Assembly: GCA_934667625.1 (NCBI GenBank)
Contig: CAKUMH010000003.1
Location: 1 to 64,000, forward strand
From: an uncultured Elusimicrobiales bacterium
Lineage (GTDB): Bacteria > Elusimicrobiota > Elusimicrobia > Elusimicrobiales > Elusimicrobiaceae
Length of the DNA: 64,000 bases
Direction: 5' to 3'
In this document: one piece after another, positions 16,174-25,053 of the stretch
Position numbering within the stretch: position 1 is the stretch's first letter
Layout: the number at the start of each line of letters is the position of its first letter
Program-made: the position numbers and the translations under genes
Notes under the pieces: model-generated
Database searches by the model: none
Told to the model about the DNA's origin: nothing
Seen by the model: the letters and a program-made list of their open reading frames with translations, nothing else

Positions 16174-19002
16174 ATGGTAAAAAAGACCGTCAAAAAAGCG
16201 GCTTCCAAAACCGCCGCTAAAAAGACCGTTAAAAAAGCAGCCGTAAAGAAAGCCGTTCTCAAGAAAGCAACGAAATATGTCTATTCCTTTGGTGCAGGCA
16301 AGGCCGAAGGCAACGGAAAAATGAAGGAACTGTTAGGCGGTAAGGGCGCCAACTTGGCGGAAATGTCCGGCCAATTAAAGCTCCCCGTTCCTCCCGGGTT
16401 TACGATTACTACCGAAGTGTGCACCTATTATTGGAATAATAAACGCACCTATCCCAAAACCTTAAAATCCGACGTGGAAGCCAACCTCAAAAAAATTGAA
16501 CGCGAAACCAAAAAAGTCTTTGGTTCCCAGACCAATCCGCTGTTGGTGTCTGTCCGCTCCGGCGCGCGCGCTTCCATGCCCGGCATGATGGAAACTATTT
16601 TAAACATTGGCCTTACCGAAAAAACCATTCCCGGCATGATTGCAAAAACGGGCGATGAACGCTTTGTGTACGATGCTTACCGCCGCCTCATTATGATGTA
16701 CAGCGATGTGGTGATGGAAAAGGCCGCCGGCATTGAGCCGAAGGACGGCGAAGGCATCCGCAAAATTTTGGACGGCATGCTGGGTGAACTTAAAACCAAG
16801 CTTGGCGTGACGGACGATACGCATATCCCGGCCGAGGAACTCAAAAAACTCTGCTCCGTTTTTAAAGCTACCGTTAAAAAGGTGCTCAAAAAGGACTTCC
16901 CGGACGACCCGATGCAACAGCTTTGGGGCGCTATCGGCGCGGTGTTTGCCTCTTGGAACGGCAAACGCGCCATTGCCTACCGCAACATTGAAAACATCCC
17001 GCACGATTGGGGCACCGCCGTCAACGTGCAGACCATGGTGTTTGGCAACATGGGCGACACCAGCGCCACGGGCGTGGCCTTTACGCGCAACCCCGGCAAC
17101 GGCGACAGCCATTTCTACGGCGAATACTTAATCAACGCCCAGGGCGAGGACGTAGTGGCCGGTATCCGCACTCCCTCCCCGATGAACAAGTGGTCCACCA
17201 ACGCCCACTCCAAACACTTGCCCACCTTGGAAAAGGTAATGCCCAAGGTATATAAGGAATTGGACGCGATTCAAAAGAAACTGGAAAAACATTTCCACGA
17301 TATGCTGGATATTGAGTTCACCATTGAACACCAAAAATTGTGGATGCTGCAGTGCCGCGTCGGCAAGCGCAACGGAACGGCCGCCGTGCAAATGGCGTTG
17401 GATATGGTCAAGGAAAGACTCATTTCCAAGGAAGAAGCCGTTTTGCGCGTTACCCCCGCGCAGTTAGGCGAATTGTTGCTCCCCGCCATTGACCCCAAAG
17501 CGGAAGCCGCCGCCAAGCCGATTGCCAGCGGTCTGCCCGCGGGCCCGGGCGGCGCGAGCGGCGTGATTGTGTTCAATTCCGCCGACGCCTTAAAAATGCA
17601 AGAAGTGGGGCAAAATGCTATTTTAGTGCGCGAGGAAACCAACCCCGAGGATATTGAAGGCATGCGCGCGGCGGCCGGTATTCTTACCCAGCGCGGCGGC
17701 ATGACTTCCCACGCGGCCTTGGTGGCACGCGGCTGGGGTAAATGCTGCATTGTGGGGTGCGGCGAATTGGAAATCAATTTGAACGCCAAAACCGTCAAAA
17801 TGGGCGGCAAAACCTTTAAAGAAGGCGACGAGCTGACCTTAAACGGCACGAAGGGATATGTGTATGCCGGCGCGCTGAAGATGCTTTCGGCGGGCGAAGG
17901 AAACAAAAATCTATCCCATTTCCTCGCGCTGTGCGATAAAGTGCGCACCTTAAAGGTTCGCGCCAATGCCGACACGGAAGAAGACGCCAAAAATGCCCGC
18001 AAATTCGGTGCGGAAGGCATTGGGCTGTTCCGCATTGAACACATGTTCTACGGCAAAAATTCCGAAAAGCCGCTCTTTATCCTGCGCAAGATGATTCTTT
18101 CCGGCAGCGAAGAAGAACGCAAAGCCGCCGTGGAAGAACTCTTCCCGCATATGAAGAAGGAAATCAAGGCCACGATGAAGGCCATGACGGGCTTTGGCGT
18201 GACCGTGCGGTTGATGGACCCGCCGCTGCACGAATTTGTGCCGACCTTGCCCGAAAAGCAGGCCGAGCTGGCCAAAGCGCTGGGCATTACGATGGATGTT
18301 TTTAAAGACCGTGCCGCCGGCTTGCACGAAGTCAACCCGATGATGGGGCACCGCGGTATCCGCTTGGGTGTTACCTATCCGGAAATTACCACCATGCAGG
18401 CGCGTGCCATTTTTGAAGCCGCCGCCGAATTGATTAAAGAAGGCGTTAAGGCCCAGCCCGAAGTGATGATCCCCCTCACCTGTGATGTGAACGAAATCAT
18501 CACCCAAAAGAAACTCATCCGCGCCGCCTACGAAGAAGTGGTGGCCAAGACCAAGGTCAAAAAACTCCACTACTCCGTGGGTACGATGATTGAAATCCCC
18601 CGTGCGGCTGTCCTCGCTTACGAAGTGGCCCAAGAGGCGGATTTCTTCTCCTTCGGCACCAACGACCTGACGCAGATGACCTTTGGTTTCTCGCGCGACG
18701 ATATCGGTTCCTTCCTGCCCGAATACTTAAAACAGGGTATTTTGGAGGCCGATCCGTTCCAAACGCTGGACCAGCGCGGCGTGGGAATGCTGATTGAGCA
18801 CGCCGTCACCGAAGGGCGCGACGCTAAACCCAACCTCAAGGTGGGCATCTGCGGCGAACACGGCGGAGACCCGGCCAGCGTGGAATTCTGTCACCGCGAA
18901 GGGTTTACCTATGTGTCTTGCTCGGCCTTCCGCGTGCCGATTGCACGCCTGGCCGCCGCACAAGCCGCCGCCAAGGACGTGTTGGCCTATAAACGCAAAT
19001 AA
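16174..19002 (+). CDS. ppdK: Pyruvate, phosphate dikinase
   Basis: PPDK interconverts PEP, AMP and pyrophosphate with pyruvate, ATP and phosphate, and in anaerobes often replaces pyruvate kinase. The protein has the N-terminal nucleotide domain (FGAGKAEGN, LLGGKGANLAEM), the swivelling domain with GGMTSHAALVARG and catalytic H513, and a C-terminal TIM barrel (IRLGVTYPEI, SFGTNDLTQM, GICGEHGGD). At 942 residues it exceeds the usual 870-890 because of a 33-residue Lys/Ala/Val tail (KTAAKKTVKKAAVKK) at the N-terminus, like that on AccB. It is a single gene with its own terminator. Confidence 0.96.
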   Translation: MVKKTVKKAASKTAAKKTVKKAAVKKAVLKKATKYVYSFGAGKAEGNGKMKELLGGKGANLAEMSGQLKLPVPPGFTITTEVCTYYWNNKRTYPKTLKSDVEANLKKIERETKKVFGSQTNPLLVSVRSGARASMPGMMETILNIGLTEKTIPGMIAKTGDERFVYDAYRRLIMMYSDVVMEKAAGIEPKDGEGIRKILDGMLGELKTKLGVTDDTHIPAEELKKLCSVFKATVKKVLKKDFPDDPMQQLWGAIGAVFASWNGKRAIAYRNIENIPHDWGTAVNVQTMVFGNMGDTSATGVAFTRNPGNGDSHFYGEYLINAQGEDVVAGIRTPSPMNKWSTNAHSKHLPTLEKVMPKVYKELDAIQKKLEKHFHDMLDIEFTIEHQKLWMLQCRVGKRNGTAAVQMALDMVKERLISKEEAVLRVTPAQLGELLLPAIDPKAEAAAKPIASGLPAGPGGASGVIVFNSADALKMQEVGQNAILVREETNPEDIEGMRAAAGILTQRGGMTSHAALVARGWGKCCIVGCGELEINLNAKTVKMGGKTFKEGDELTLNGTKGYVYAGALKMLSAGEGNKNLSHFLALCDKVRTLKVRANADTEEDAKNARKFGAEGIGLFRIEHMFYGKNSEKPLFILRKMILSGSEEERKAAVEELFPHMKKEIKATMKAMTGFGVTVRLMDPPLHEFVPTLPEKQAELAKALGITMDVFKDRAAGLHEVNPMMGHRGIRLGVTYPEITTMQARAIFEAAAELIKEGVKAQPEVMIPLTCDVNEIITQKKLIRAAYEEVVAKTKVKKLHYSVGTMIEIPRAAVLAYEVAQEADFFSFGTNDLTQMTFGFSRDDIGSFLPEYLKQGILEADPFQTLDQRGVGMLIEHAVTEGRDAKPNLKVGICGEHGGDPASVEFCHREGFTYVSCSAFRVPIARLAAAQAAAKDVLAYKRK

Positions 19003-19017
19003 GCCGTTTGAACTTAC

Positions 19018-19047
19018 AAAAAACCCGCCTTATACGGCGGGTTTTTT
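19018..19047 (+). terminator. Terminator of ppdK
   Basis: AAACCCGCC, loop TTATA and GGCGGGTTT run into TTTTTT. A TATAAT box for the next gene starts immediately after. Confidence 0.9.
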
Positions 19048-19098
19048 GTATAATAGGAAAAGGCCTAACGGTCTATTTTATCCTAGGAGAAAACCGTC

Positions 19099-19401
19099 AT
19101 GAAGAAAGTATTGTTTGCGACTTTGTGCGCTGCGGCTTTGTGCGCCTGTGCCACTCCCCGCACCGAAGTAGGCTCTGCCTTGTTCAGCCAGACCCAACAA
19201 CCTATGTTGGTTTCGGGCAACAAAGGTGCTAAAGTGGGTAAGGCTTGCGCCACCAATATCTTGGGCTTGCTGATCTCGGGCGATATGTCTGTAGAAGCCG
19301 CCAAGAAAAACGGCCACATCACCCAAGTAGCCACCGTGGACAAAGACATTAAGAGCTATGCTGTTTATGCCGAAGTTTGCACGGTCGTTACCGGCCAATA
19401 A
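19099..19401 (+). CDS. TRL-like family lipoprotein
   Basis: This 100-residue protein has a signal peptide with lipobox LCACA (cysteine near 18). A TRL-type domain follows (GSALFSQTQQPM, GKACATNILGLLISGDMS, AKKNGHITQVATVD). Such proteins are small envelope lipoproteins of unknown function. TATAAT near 19050 and AGGAG before the ATG mark a normal leadered gene. A terminator follows, so it is monocistronic and probably well expressed. Confidence 0.8.
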   Translation: MKKVLFATLCAAALCACATPRTEVGSALFSQTQQPMLVSGNKGAKVGKACATNILGLLISGDMSVEAAKKNGHITQVATVDKDIKSYAVYAEVCTVVTGQ

Positions 19402-19419
19402 GCGCTGTAAGCTTTTTGA

Positions 19420-19451
19420 AATCCGCTGCTTTAACGCGGCGGATTTTTTTT
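19420..19451 (+). terminator. Terminator of the TRL-like gene
   Basis: AATCCGCTGC, loop TTTAAC and GCGGCGGATT are followed by seven or more T residues. Confidence 0.9.
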
Positions 19452-19511
19452 GGTAAGGTTGACAATTCCGCCCCCTTTTAGTAAAGTAGACAAAACGGAT
19501 TAGGAGTTTTC

Positions 19512-20021
19512 ATGTCGCTCTATTTATGGCTTTTCTTGGCAGTGGTACTGGCGTTGTGTGTAACGGGCTGGTGGTTTTCCCGCCCGCGCCGCCGCACGGC
19601 CCCTCCGCCGCCAAGCACGCCCCCGGCCGAAGGGCTCCGCCTCAACCGTCATCCGCTGCATTATGCTGTTTTTAAAAACGATTTTAACACCGTAAACCGC
19701 CTGCTTGGCGAGGGCGCTTCCCCTCGGCAGACCATGGCGGACGGGCAGACGCCGCTGCATGTGGCGGCGGAGTGCAACCTGCCCCGCATGTGCGAGCTGC
19801 TGCTTAAACAAGGGGCGCAGGTAAATGCGCCGGATTCCTTTAGCGGCACCCCGTTGCATACGGCCGTTGCCTTTCAAACGGATTTGGAAGTGGTTAAAAT
19901 TTTGGTGGGGTACGGGGCCAACATTCACCTCAAGGATGCGGACGGCCTCACGCCGCTGGCGCTGGCCGAAAAATACGGCCATTTTAAAATCGCCGCCTAC
20001 CTAAAAACCCGCGGGGCCTAA
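19512..20021 (+). CDS. Ankyrin-repeat membrane-anchored protein
   Basis: This 169-residue protein has one N-terminal membrane helix (about 3-22), a Pro/Arg-rich spacer, then about four ankyrin repeats (HPLHYAVFKNDFNTV, QTPLHVAAECNLPRM, TPLHTAVAFQTDLEV, LTPLALAEKYGHFKI). Ankyrin repeats bind proteins; the partner is unknown. AGGAG precedes the ATG. In gut symbionts such proteins are sometimes linked to host contact, but here the protein appears simply membrane-tethered. Confidence 0.85.
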   Translation: MSLYLWLFLAVVLALCVTGWWFSRPRRRTAPPPPSTPPAEGLRLNRHPLHYAVFKNDFNTVNRLLGEGASPRQTMADGQTPLHVAAECNLPRMCELLLKQGAQVNAPDSFSGTPLHTAVAFQTDLEVVKILVGYGANIHLKDADGLTPLALAEKYGHFKIAAYLKTRGA

Positions 20022-20266
20022 CTTTCCCTAGGTCCTTTTTCCCCGGTGAAATAGGTCCAAAGACTCTGTTTAATTTGCTGCAAATAAGCCATACTGTAAA
20101 CATAACAGGAGGCTCTATGCAAATCCCAACAGCTGACAGTTTTCTTATCATGAGTGTGGAATTTATGGCTATTTCCACCCACAGCAAAAAATCCCCGTTT
20201 GTTTCCGCCTGATGATTGCCGGGCGGCTCTCTTTACCCAAACCGGAAAATTTACTAAAATATAACC
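20022..20266. other. Intergenic region with small-ORF promoter and gmk promoter
   Basis: Upstream of the 31-residue ORF, TTGCTG followed at about 17 bp by CATACTGT looks like a promoter (about 20076-20098). Near the end, TAAAAT (20255-20260) lies six bases before the gmk ATG and predicts a leaderless gmk mRNA. No terminator for the ankyrin gene is obvious. Confidence 0.45.
20117..20212 (+). CDS. Candidate small protein, 31 residues
   Basis: The ORF MQIPTADSFLIMSVEF... ends SKKSPFVSA before TGA. Support comes from a strong AGGAGG six bases before the ATG and a plausible promoter about 25 bases farther upstream. It has no membrane helix. Nothing recognisable is encoded, and it could equally be the 5' part of a regulatory RNA. 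It is too short to judge by codon use. Confidence 0.4.
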   Translation: MQIPTADSFLIMSVEFMAISTHSKKSPFVSA

Positions 20267-20860
20267 ATGAAGCCTTTTCCCATTATTGTTTCGTCCCCCT
20301 CGGGCGCCGGAAAAACCACGATTGTGGAGGCCGTGTTAAAGCGCGATAGATCCGTTTCGCGCGTGATTACCGCCACCACCCGTGCCCCGCGCTTGGGCGA
20401 AAAAGACGGCGTGGATTACCACTTTTGGACGATTAAACAATTTGAGCAGGCCATTAAAAAGGGCCAGATGCTGGAGTGGGCACAGGTGCATACGCACTAT
20501 TACGGCATTCCCAAAAAATCGGTGGATGACCTGATGAAAAAGGGCATCTGCCCTATTTTGATTATTGACGTGCAAGGTGCCCGCACCGTAAAAGCCCAAT
20601 ACCCCGAGGCCGCCACCGTGTTTATCATTCCGCCCAGTTTAAAGGAGCTTAAAAAGCGCATTTTGGGGCGGCACGACAACACGCAGGATATTGAAATCCG
20701 TCTGGAAACGGCTAAAAAAGAAATGCTGGAATTGGACCATTACGACTACGCCCTCCTCAACGATAAGTTGGACGAGGCCGTGGACCGCATGGCCGGGATT
20801 GTGGCAGCAGAACAATGCCGTGTGAGCCGGCAAGATTTGAAAATTAAAAACCTGAAGTAA
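20267..20860 (+). CDS. gmk: Guanylate kinase
   Basis: Gmk phosphorylates GMP to GDP. The 197-residue protein has the P-loop SSPSGAGKTTI, the GMP-binding TRAPRLGEKDGVDYHFW segment and a lid region (RLETAKKEMLELDHYDYALLND). Length is normal. It opens the gmk-rpoZ-udg-priA run, a common bacterial order. TAAAAT lies six bases ahead of the ATG without a ribosome site, so the message should be leaderless. Confidence 0.96.
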   Translation: MKPFPIIVSSPSGAGKTTIVEAVLKRDRSVSRVITATTRAPRLGEKDGVDYHFWTIKQFEQAIKKGQMLEWAQVHTHYYGIPKKSVDDLMKKGICPILIIDVQGARTVKAQYPEAATVFIIPPSLKELKKRILGRHDNTQDIEIRLETAKKEMLELDHYDYALLNDKLDEAVDRMAGIVAAEQCRVSRQDLKIKNLK

Positions 20861-20874
20861 AGAGCGAGGAAAAT

Positions 20875-21171
20875 ATGTCTTTTAAAAACGACAAAGAATT
20901 GGACGCCAAACTGATGAACTTTGACGGCGACCGCTACGACGTAGTGGTATTGGCTTCTATGTGGGCCAAGGAACTTAAGAAGAAAGCCGAATATAAAAAT
21001 CAGCCCAATGCCGTGGTAATCAAAGTGGCGCTTGATGATATTTTGTCTAACCGCGTTTCCAAAGACGAAGTGCTTACCGTGAGCAAAAAGAACCTGGAGG
21101 CCGAACTCAAGGCCCAGGAAGAAGCCCGCAAAGAAGCGGAACGCAAAGCCAAAGAACCGATGAAGCTGTAA
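20875..21171 (+). CDS. rpoZ: RNA polymerase omega subunit
   Basis: This 98-residue protein follows gmk by 14 nt, as rpoZ does in many bacteria. The DRYDVVVLASMWAKELKKK segment and the following VALDDILSNRVS match the omega N-terminal helix and loop. The C-terminus is a charged helix (KEAERKAKEPMKL). Omega helps assemble and stabilise RNA polymerase and binds ppGpp with beta-prime in some phyla. GAGG precedes the ATG. Assignment rests on weak sequence similarity plus position. Confidence 0.85.
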   Translation: MSFKNDKELDAKLMNFDGDRYDVVVLASMWAKELKKKAEYKNQPNAVVIKVALDDILSNRVSKDEVLTVSKKNLEAELKAQEEARKEAERKAKEPMKL

Positions 21172-21174
21172 CCT

Positions 21175-22095
21175 ATGGCTGCGGATTCGCTGCGCCGGCT
21201 GGCCGGGGAGTTGAAACACTTTTTGGCCGCTCAGGAAGAAGACGAATTTATTGTGACGGCCGCGTCCAACCGCGCGGCCGCCGTTGTTTTGCCTGCGGAG
21301 CCTAAACAGGCACCGGCAGGATCGTCTCTGCCGCCTATGCCGGAGGGCGAAACCCTTACGGTAGAATTTGCCCGCGCACAACAAGCTCCCGTTCCGGCTG
21401 TCCATCCCGCCGCCGAAGCGGCACAGCCTGCAGAAACCATTTCCACCCAAGAGGCCCCTATGAACACCGCTCAAAAAACAGCCGCTTTGGCAGAACTTGC
21501 CGAAACCATTAAATCCTGTTCCCGCTGCCCGCTGGGGGCCACGCGCTTAAATGCCGTACCCGGCGAAGGTAATGTGGACGCCAAACTGATGTTTGTGGGC
21601 GAAGGACCGGGGTTTGATGAAGACCGCCAAGGCCGCCCGTTTGTGGGCCGTGCCGGGCAGTTATTAGACAAAATGATTGCCGCCATGGGCCTTAAACGCG
21701 AAGAGGTGTTTATTGCCAACATTGCCAAATGCCACCCGATGACAGATCCCCTTCATCCCGAAAAACACGGCAACGACCGTGCCCCAAACGCGCAGGAAAT
21801 TGCCTGCTGCCGCAAATATATTGAAAAACAGATTTCTATCATTTGCCCGGAATACGTTGTGGCGCTAGGTGGAGTGTCGGCCAAGGCGCTGATTGCCGAT
21901 GCCAAATCCTTAAGTGCGCTGCGCGGCAAATTTTACGACCTGCATTTGGATAGCGTCACCCTCCCCAAACCTGTTAAAATTTTGGCCACCTTTCACCCGG
22001 CGGCGCTTTTGCGCAACCCGGGGTGGAAGAAGGACGCCTGGCAGGACCTGCAAATGGTAATGGCCAAGCTGGGCCTGAAGGGCTTGGCAAAATAA
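21175..22095 (+). CDS. udg: Uracil-DNA glycosylase, family 4 (Fe-S)
   Basis: This enzyme removes uracil from DNA. The C-terminal two thirds carry the family 4 pattern: CSRCPLG (first two cluster cysteines), FVGEGPGFDEDRQGRPFVGRAG catalytic region in part, AKCHPM and CCRKYIE (remaining cysteines), and TFHPAALLRNP. The first 95 or so residues are an Ala/Pro-rich extension, longer than in most members. It replaces coaBC in the usual rpoZ-coaBC-priA order. It begins 3 nt after rpoZ. Confidence 0.9.
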   Translation: MAADSLRRLAGELKHFLAAQEEDEFIVTAASNRAAAVVLPAEPKQAPAGSSLPPMPEGETLTVEFARAQQAPVPAVHPAAEAAQPAETISTQEAPMNTAQKTAALAELAETIKSCSRCPLGATRLNAVPGEGNVDAKLMFVGEGPGFDEDRQGRPFVGRAGQLLDKMIAAMGLKREEVFIANIAKCHPMTDPLHPEKHGNDRAPNAQEIACCRKYIEKQISIICPEYVVALGGVSAKALIADAKSLSALRGKFYDLHLDSVTLPKPVKILATFHPAALLRNPGWKKDAWQDLQMVMAKLGLKGLAK

Positions 22096-22112
22096 TCTCC
22101 TAGGGAAACCCT

Positions 22113-24083
22113 ATGTATTGCAAGGTAGTTTTTGACGTCCCGCTGGACCGCGATTTTGATTATTTGGTCCCCCCGGAGCTGACCGAAAAGGTACGGCCGG
22201 GCGTGCGCGTAACGGCGCCGTTTGGCCGGGTACTCACGGGCGGCATGGTGGTGGCCACCAGCGAAGTTTGCACCGCCCCCGCTACCGTTAAATTAAAAGA
22301 AATTGCCTCCGTGGTGGACGCCAAACCGCTCTTTGGTTCAGACTTGTTTCCCCTCATGCGGTTTATGAAGACCCACTGGGGCGGGCCCATTGGGCAAATC
22401 CTTTTTGCGCTGGTTCCGCCACAGCCCTATTTTAAATTGGATAGTTCCCCCTCTTCCGTGCGCGTGGCGGTTAAAACACCCCGCTACACACTTACCCCTT
22501 CTCAAGAACGCGCCTTAAAAACGGTGCAAAATTTCCCGGCGTATGAGTTTCACGCTGTGCTGTTTAGCGGCCCTTCCTACACCGGAAAGACCGAAACCGT
22601 ACTGCGCTTGGCAGGCGAGGTGCTAAGCGGATACGGCCAGTGCTTAATTACGGTGCCGGACCTTGTGGCCGCGCGGCAGTTTATTGCCGAGGCGGAGGAG
22701 CGCTTTGGCGCGGACAATGTGTTTTGTTGGCACAGCCGGATGCCGGTGTCCAAAAAAAAGAAATACTTTTCGGCGATTTCCAACGGGCGGCCTTGTGTAG
22801 TCATCTCCACCCGTTCCGGCGCCCTGCTTCCCTTTAAAAACCTGCGTTTGGCCGCCGTGTTGGACGAAGGGGACGATAACTACAAGCAAGAGGAAAACAA
22901 ACCCTATTATCACCTGCGCGATTTGCTGTTCTTCCGTGCGCAAATGCACGGCGCCGCACTGGTTTTTGCGTCAGCTACCCCCAGTGTGGAAATACTCAAA
23001 TTGGTGCAGGAAAACCAAGTGCAGGAGATTGCCTTTCAAGAAGCCGTGCCCGGCCATGCCTTTTGCCCGCAAATAAAAATTACGGACAAAAAAGGTGAAA
23101 AAAGCCGCTTTTTATCTGATTTTTTAGTAAACCAACTGGCGGAAAACCTAAAAAAGCACGAAACTTCGCTTCTGATTTTAAACCGCCGCGGTTATTCCAA
23201 TGCGTATTACTGTTTAAATTGCGGTGCCTATGCCAAATGCAAAAAATGCGGTGCCATTTTGGCCCGCGAAAATACGCCGGAACACGGCGATCGTTTGGTG
23301 TGCAAAAAATGCGGCCACGTGGAAACGCTGGAGCAGGAATGCCCGCAGTGCCACAACCTGATTTTTAAATCGCGCGGCGGCGGGACGCAAAAAATCGTCA
23401 CAGAACTAGCCAAACTTTTCCCCAAGGCCAAGCTCCTGCGTTTGGATTCGGATACGCTTAAAACCAAGGCCGGGCAGGGATTTGAAGCGCTAAATGCCCT
23501 TAAGAGCGGTTCAGCCGATATTATTGTAGGCACGCGTATGGCCGGGGGTGCGCTGCGCGGGGCGAAGGTGACCTTGGCGGCCGTATTGGATGCGGAGCTG
23601 GAACTGGACGGGCCGGATTTCCGCGCGTCCGAAAAATACGGGCAGATGCTTTTTGCTTTGCGCGGGCATTTGAGCGGCGTGGCGGACGGACGGCTGGTTA
23701 TCCAGGCGGCCGATAAAACCGCTTACGATTATACCCCCCTCTTGGCGGGCGATTACAAGTCCGCCGCCGAAACAGAACTCTATTTGAGGGAGAGCTTTTT
23801 ATATCCGCCTTATGTCCGTTTGATTAAGGTGCTGATCAAGGCCAAGGATTCCGCCCTGTTAAATGCCGAAACAGCGCGCGTAAAACGTTTGGGTACGGAC
23901 CGCGCCCTGGAAGTGCTGGGCCCCGTGTGGTGCGCCAAAAAAACGGATACATTAAAAAAGCAGTATTTGTTGTTTAAAACGGACAAGGTACGCTGGCTGG
24001 ATTTGCTGGCGGTGTTGGATGCGTACGAACCGGCCAAAAAAGCGGTTGTCAAGATATCGGCCGACCCGTATGATTTTTATTAA
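22113..24083 (+). CDS. priA: Primosomal protein PriA with degenerate helicase motifs
   Basis: PriA restarts stalled replication forks. The 656-residue protein has the N-terminal DNA-binding domain (FDVPLDRDFDYLVP), a P-loop GPSYTGKT (about 152-159), the zinc module (CLNCGAYAKCKKC, VCKKCGHVE, CPQCH) and SATPS. Two helicase motifs differ from the family: motif II reads DEGD near 251 instead of DEEH, and motif VI reads RGHLSG near 517-522 instead of GRAGR. ATP hydrolysis is therefore doubtful, while DNA and primosome contacts may persist. Eighteen bases separate it from udg. Confidence 0.92.
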   Translation: MYCKVVFDVPLDRDFDYLVPPELTEKVRPGVRVTAPFGRVLTGGMVVATSEVCTAPATVKLKEIASVVDAKPLFGSDLFPLMRFMKTHWGGPIGQILFALVPPQPYFKLDSSPSSVRVAVKTPRYTLTPSQERALKTVQNFPAYEFHAVLFSGPSYTGKTETVLRLAGEVLSGYGQCLITVPDLVAARQFIAEAEERFGADNVFCWHSRMPVSKKKKYFSAISNGRPCVVISTRSGALLPFKNLRLAAVLDEGDDNYKQEENKPYYHLRDLLFFRAQMHGAALVFASATPSVEILKLVQENQVQEIAFQEAVPGHAFCPQIKITDKKGEKSRFLSDFLVNQLAENLKKHETSLLILNRRGYSNAYYCLNCGAYAKCKKCGAILARENTPEHGDRLVCKKCGHVETLEQECPQCHNLIFKSRGGGTQKIVTELAKLFPKAKLLRLDSDTLKTKAGQGFEALNALKSGSADIIVGTRMAGGALRGAKVTLAAVLDAELELDGPDFRASEKYGQMLFALRGHLSGVADGRLVIQAADKTAYDYTPLLAGDYKSAAETELYLRESFLYPPYVRLIKVLIKAKDSALLNAETARVKRLGTDRALEVLGPVWCAKKTDTLKKQYLLFKTDKVRWLDLLAVLDAYEPAKKAVVKISADPYDFY

Positions 24084-24092
24084 GGAGCAGGT

Positions 24093-24650
24093 ATGGATTG
24101 GAAAAAATATTTTCGTTTTGCACCGCGCGCCAATCGGGCGGAATTTGCGTTTATTGGAGCCGTATGGCAGCTGTTGTGCGTGCTTTCCCTTGGAGTGCAA
24201 ATACTCAATATAAGCAGCGAGCGGAGTTTTTCTGTGGCCGCGGCCCTGTGGGGGTTACTGTTGTGGCTCTTGCAGCTTTTGCTCGGCGTATTGACGACGT
24301 GGTTGTCTTTGGCGTCTTTTTCCCGCCGTTTGCATGATATGAATGGCTCCGCTTGGTGGATAGCTGCCTATCTGATTGCGGTAACGGTATTATCGCTTCT
24401 ATTTCCGCAAATTTGGTGGGTTTTTACGGTTTTGGGTAGTTTGGTGTGGATTTTTTTATGTTTCAAGCAAGGTTCACCGGGCGTAAATCGCTTTGGGGAA
24501 GTCCCCCCGCTCTGCCCTAAAGGAGAAAAGTTGTTGGGGTTGTTGGCAGCGCTTGGCTTGTTGTTTGCGTTGGGGCAGGCGTTCTGTTCCCGCTATGTTT
24601 TGTTGCCGCGGGCGTTAGCCGCCACCCAACAGGTGCAAAATTTTAAATAG
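24093..24650 (+). CDS. DUF805 family membrane protein
   Basis: This 185-residue protein has the family layout: KKYFRFAPRANRAEF, several membrane helices, SRRLHDMNGSAWW and a closing FKQGSPGVNRFGEVPP. An extra helix and short tail extend it beyond the usual 110-140 residues. It follows priA by 9 nt with AAGGAG upstream and is probably in the same transcript. DUF805 proteins have no proven function. Confidence 0.8.
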   Translation: MDWKKYFRFAPRANRAEFAFIGAVWQLLCVLSLGVQILNISSERSFSVAAALWGLLLWLLQLLLGVLTTWLSLASFSRRLHDMNGSAWWIAAYLIAVTVLSLLFPQIWWVFTVLGSLVWIFLCFKQGSPGVNRFGEVPPLCPKGEKLLGLLAALGLLFALGQAFCSRYVLLPRALAATQQVQNFK

Positions 24651-24659
24651 GAGAAAACT

Positions 24660-24992
24660 ATGTTTTTTTTGGGAAGAATGCCGAGAATTTCTTATCTCTT
24701 GCGTTTGTGCGTGGTGGCCATGTTTTATGCTTTTGGCGGACTGCTGGTTCAGCTGGGAATGCCAAAGGAGGGCACTTCGCTAGTTAGTTTGTTATGTATG
24801 TTTTTCGGAAGCGGGTGTGTGCTGTTGGCGCTTCTTTTGTGGTGGTTTGCTTCGGTGCGGCGGTTTCATGATGTGAACCTATCCGGCTGGTGGTTCCTGC
24901 TGGCGCTGCTGTTTCCGCCTGTCATCACTTTAGGGTTGTGCCTGTGGCCCGGCACGCCAGACTATAACCGTTTTGGCGCGCCGTCGCGGTAA
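24660..24992 (+). CDS. DUF805 family membrane protein, short form
   Basis: This 110-residue protein has the DUF805 plan: FFLGRMPRISYLLR start, two to three helices, RRFHDVNLSGWWF, and LWPGTPDYNRFGAPSR at the end. It follows the previous DUF805 gene by 9 nt with AGGAG upstream, giving a tandem pair. It is closer to the family consensus than the pair at 13 kb. Confidence 0.85.
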   Translation: MFFLGRMPRISYLLRLCVVAMFYAFGGLLVQLGMPKEGTSLVSLLCMFFGSGCVLLALLLWWFASVRRFHDVNLSGWWFLLALLFPPVITLGLCLWPGTPDYNRFGAPSR

Positions 24993-25053
24993 GAAAGCCC
25001 GCGCCGTATATGGTAGAATATAAGAAATCGTTTTTGTTACGAGGGAGAAATGC

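Noticed and set aside
17271..18044. 257-codon minus-strand ORF inside ppdK
   Set aside because: The opposite strand encodes intact PPDK motifs; the frame has no start signals and no recognisable domain.
20746..21474. 242-codon minus-strand ORF over rpoZ and udg
   Set aside because: It is antisense to three well-supported genes, with runs of Arg, Gly and Phe typical of shadow frames.
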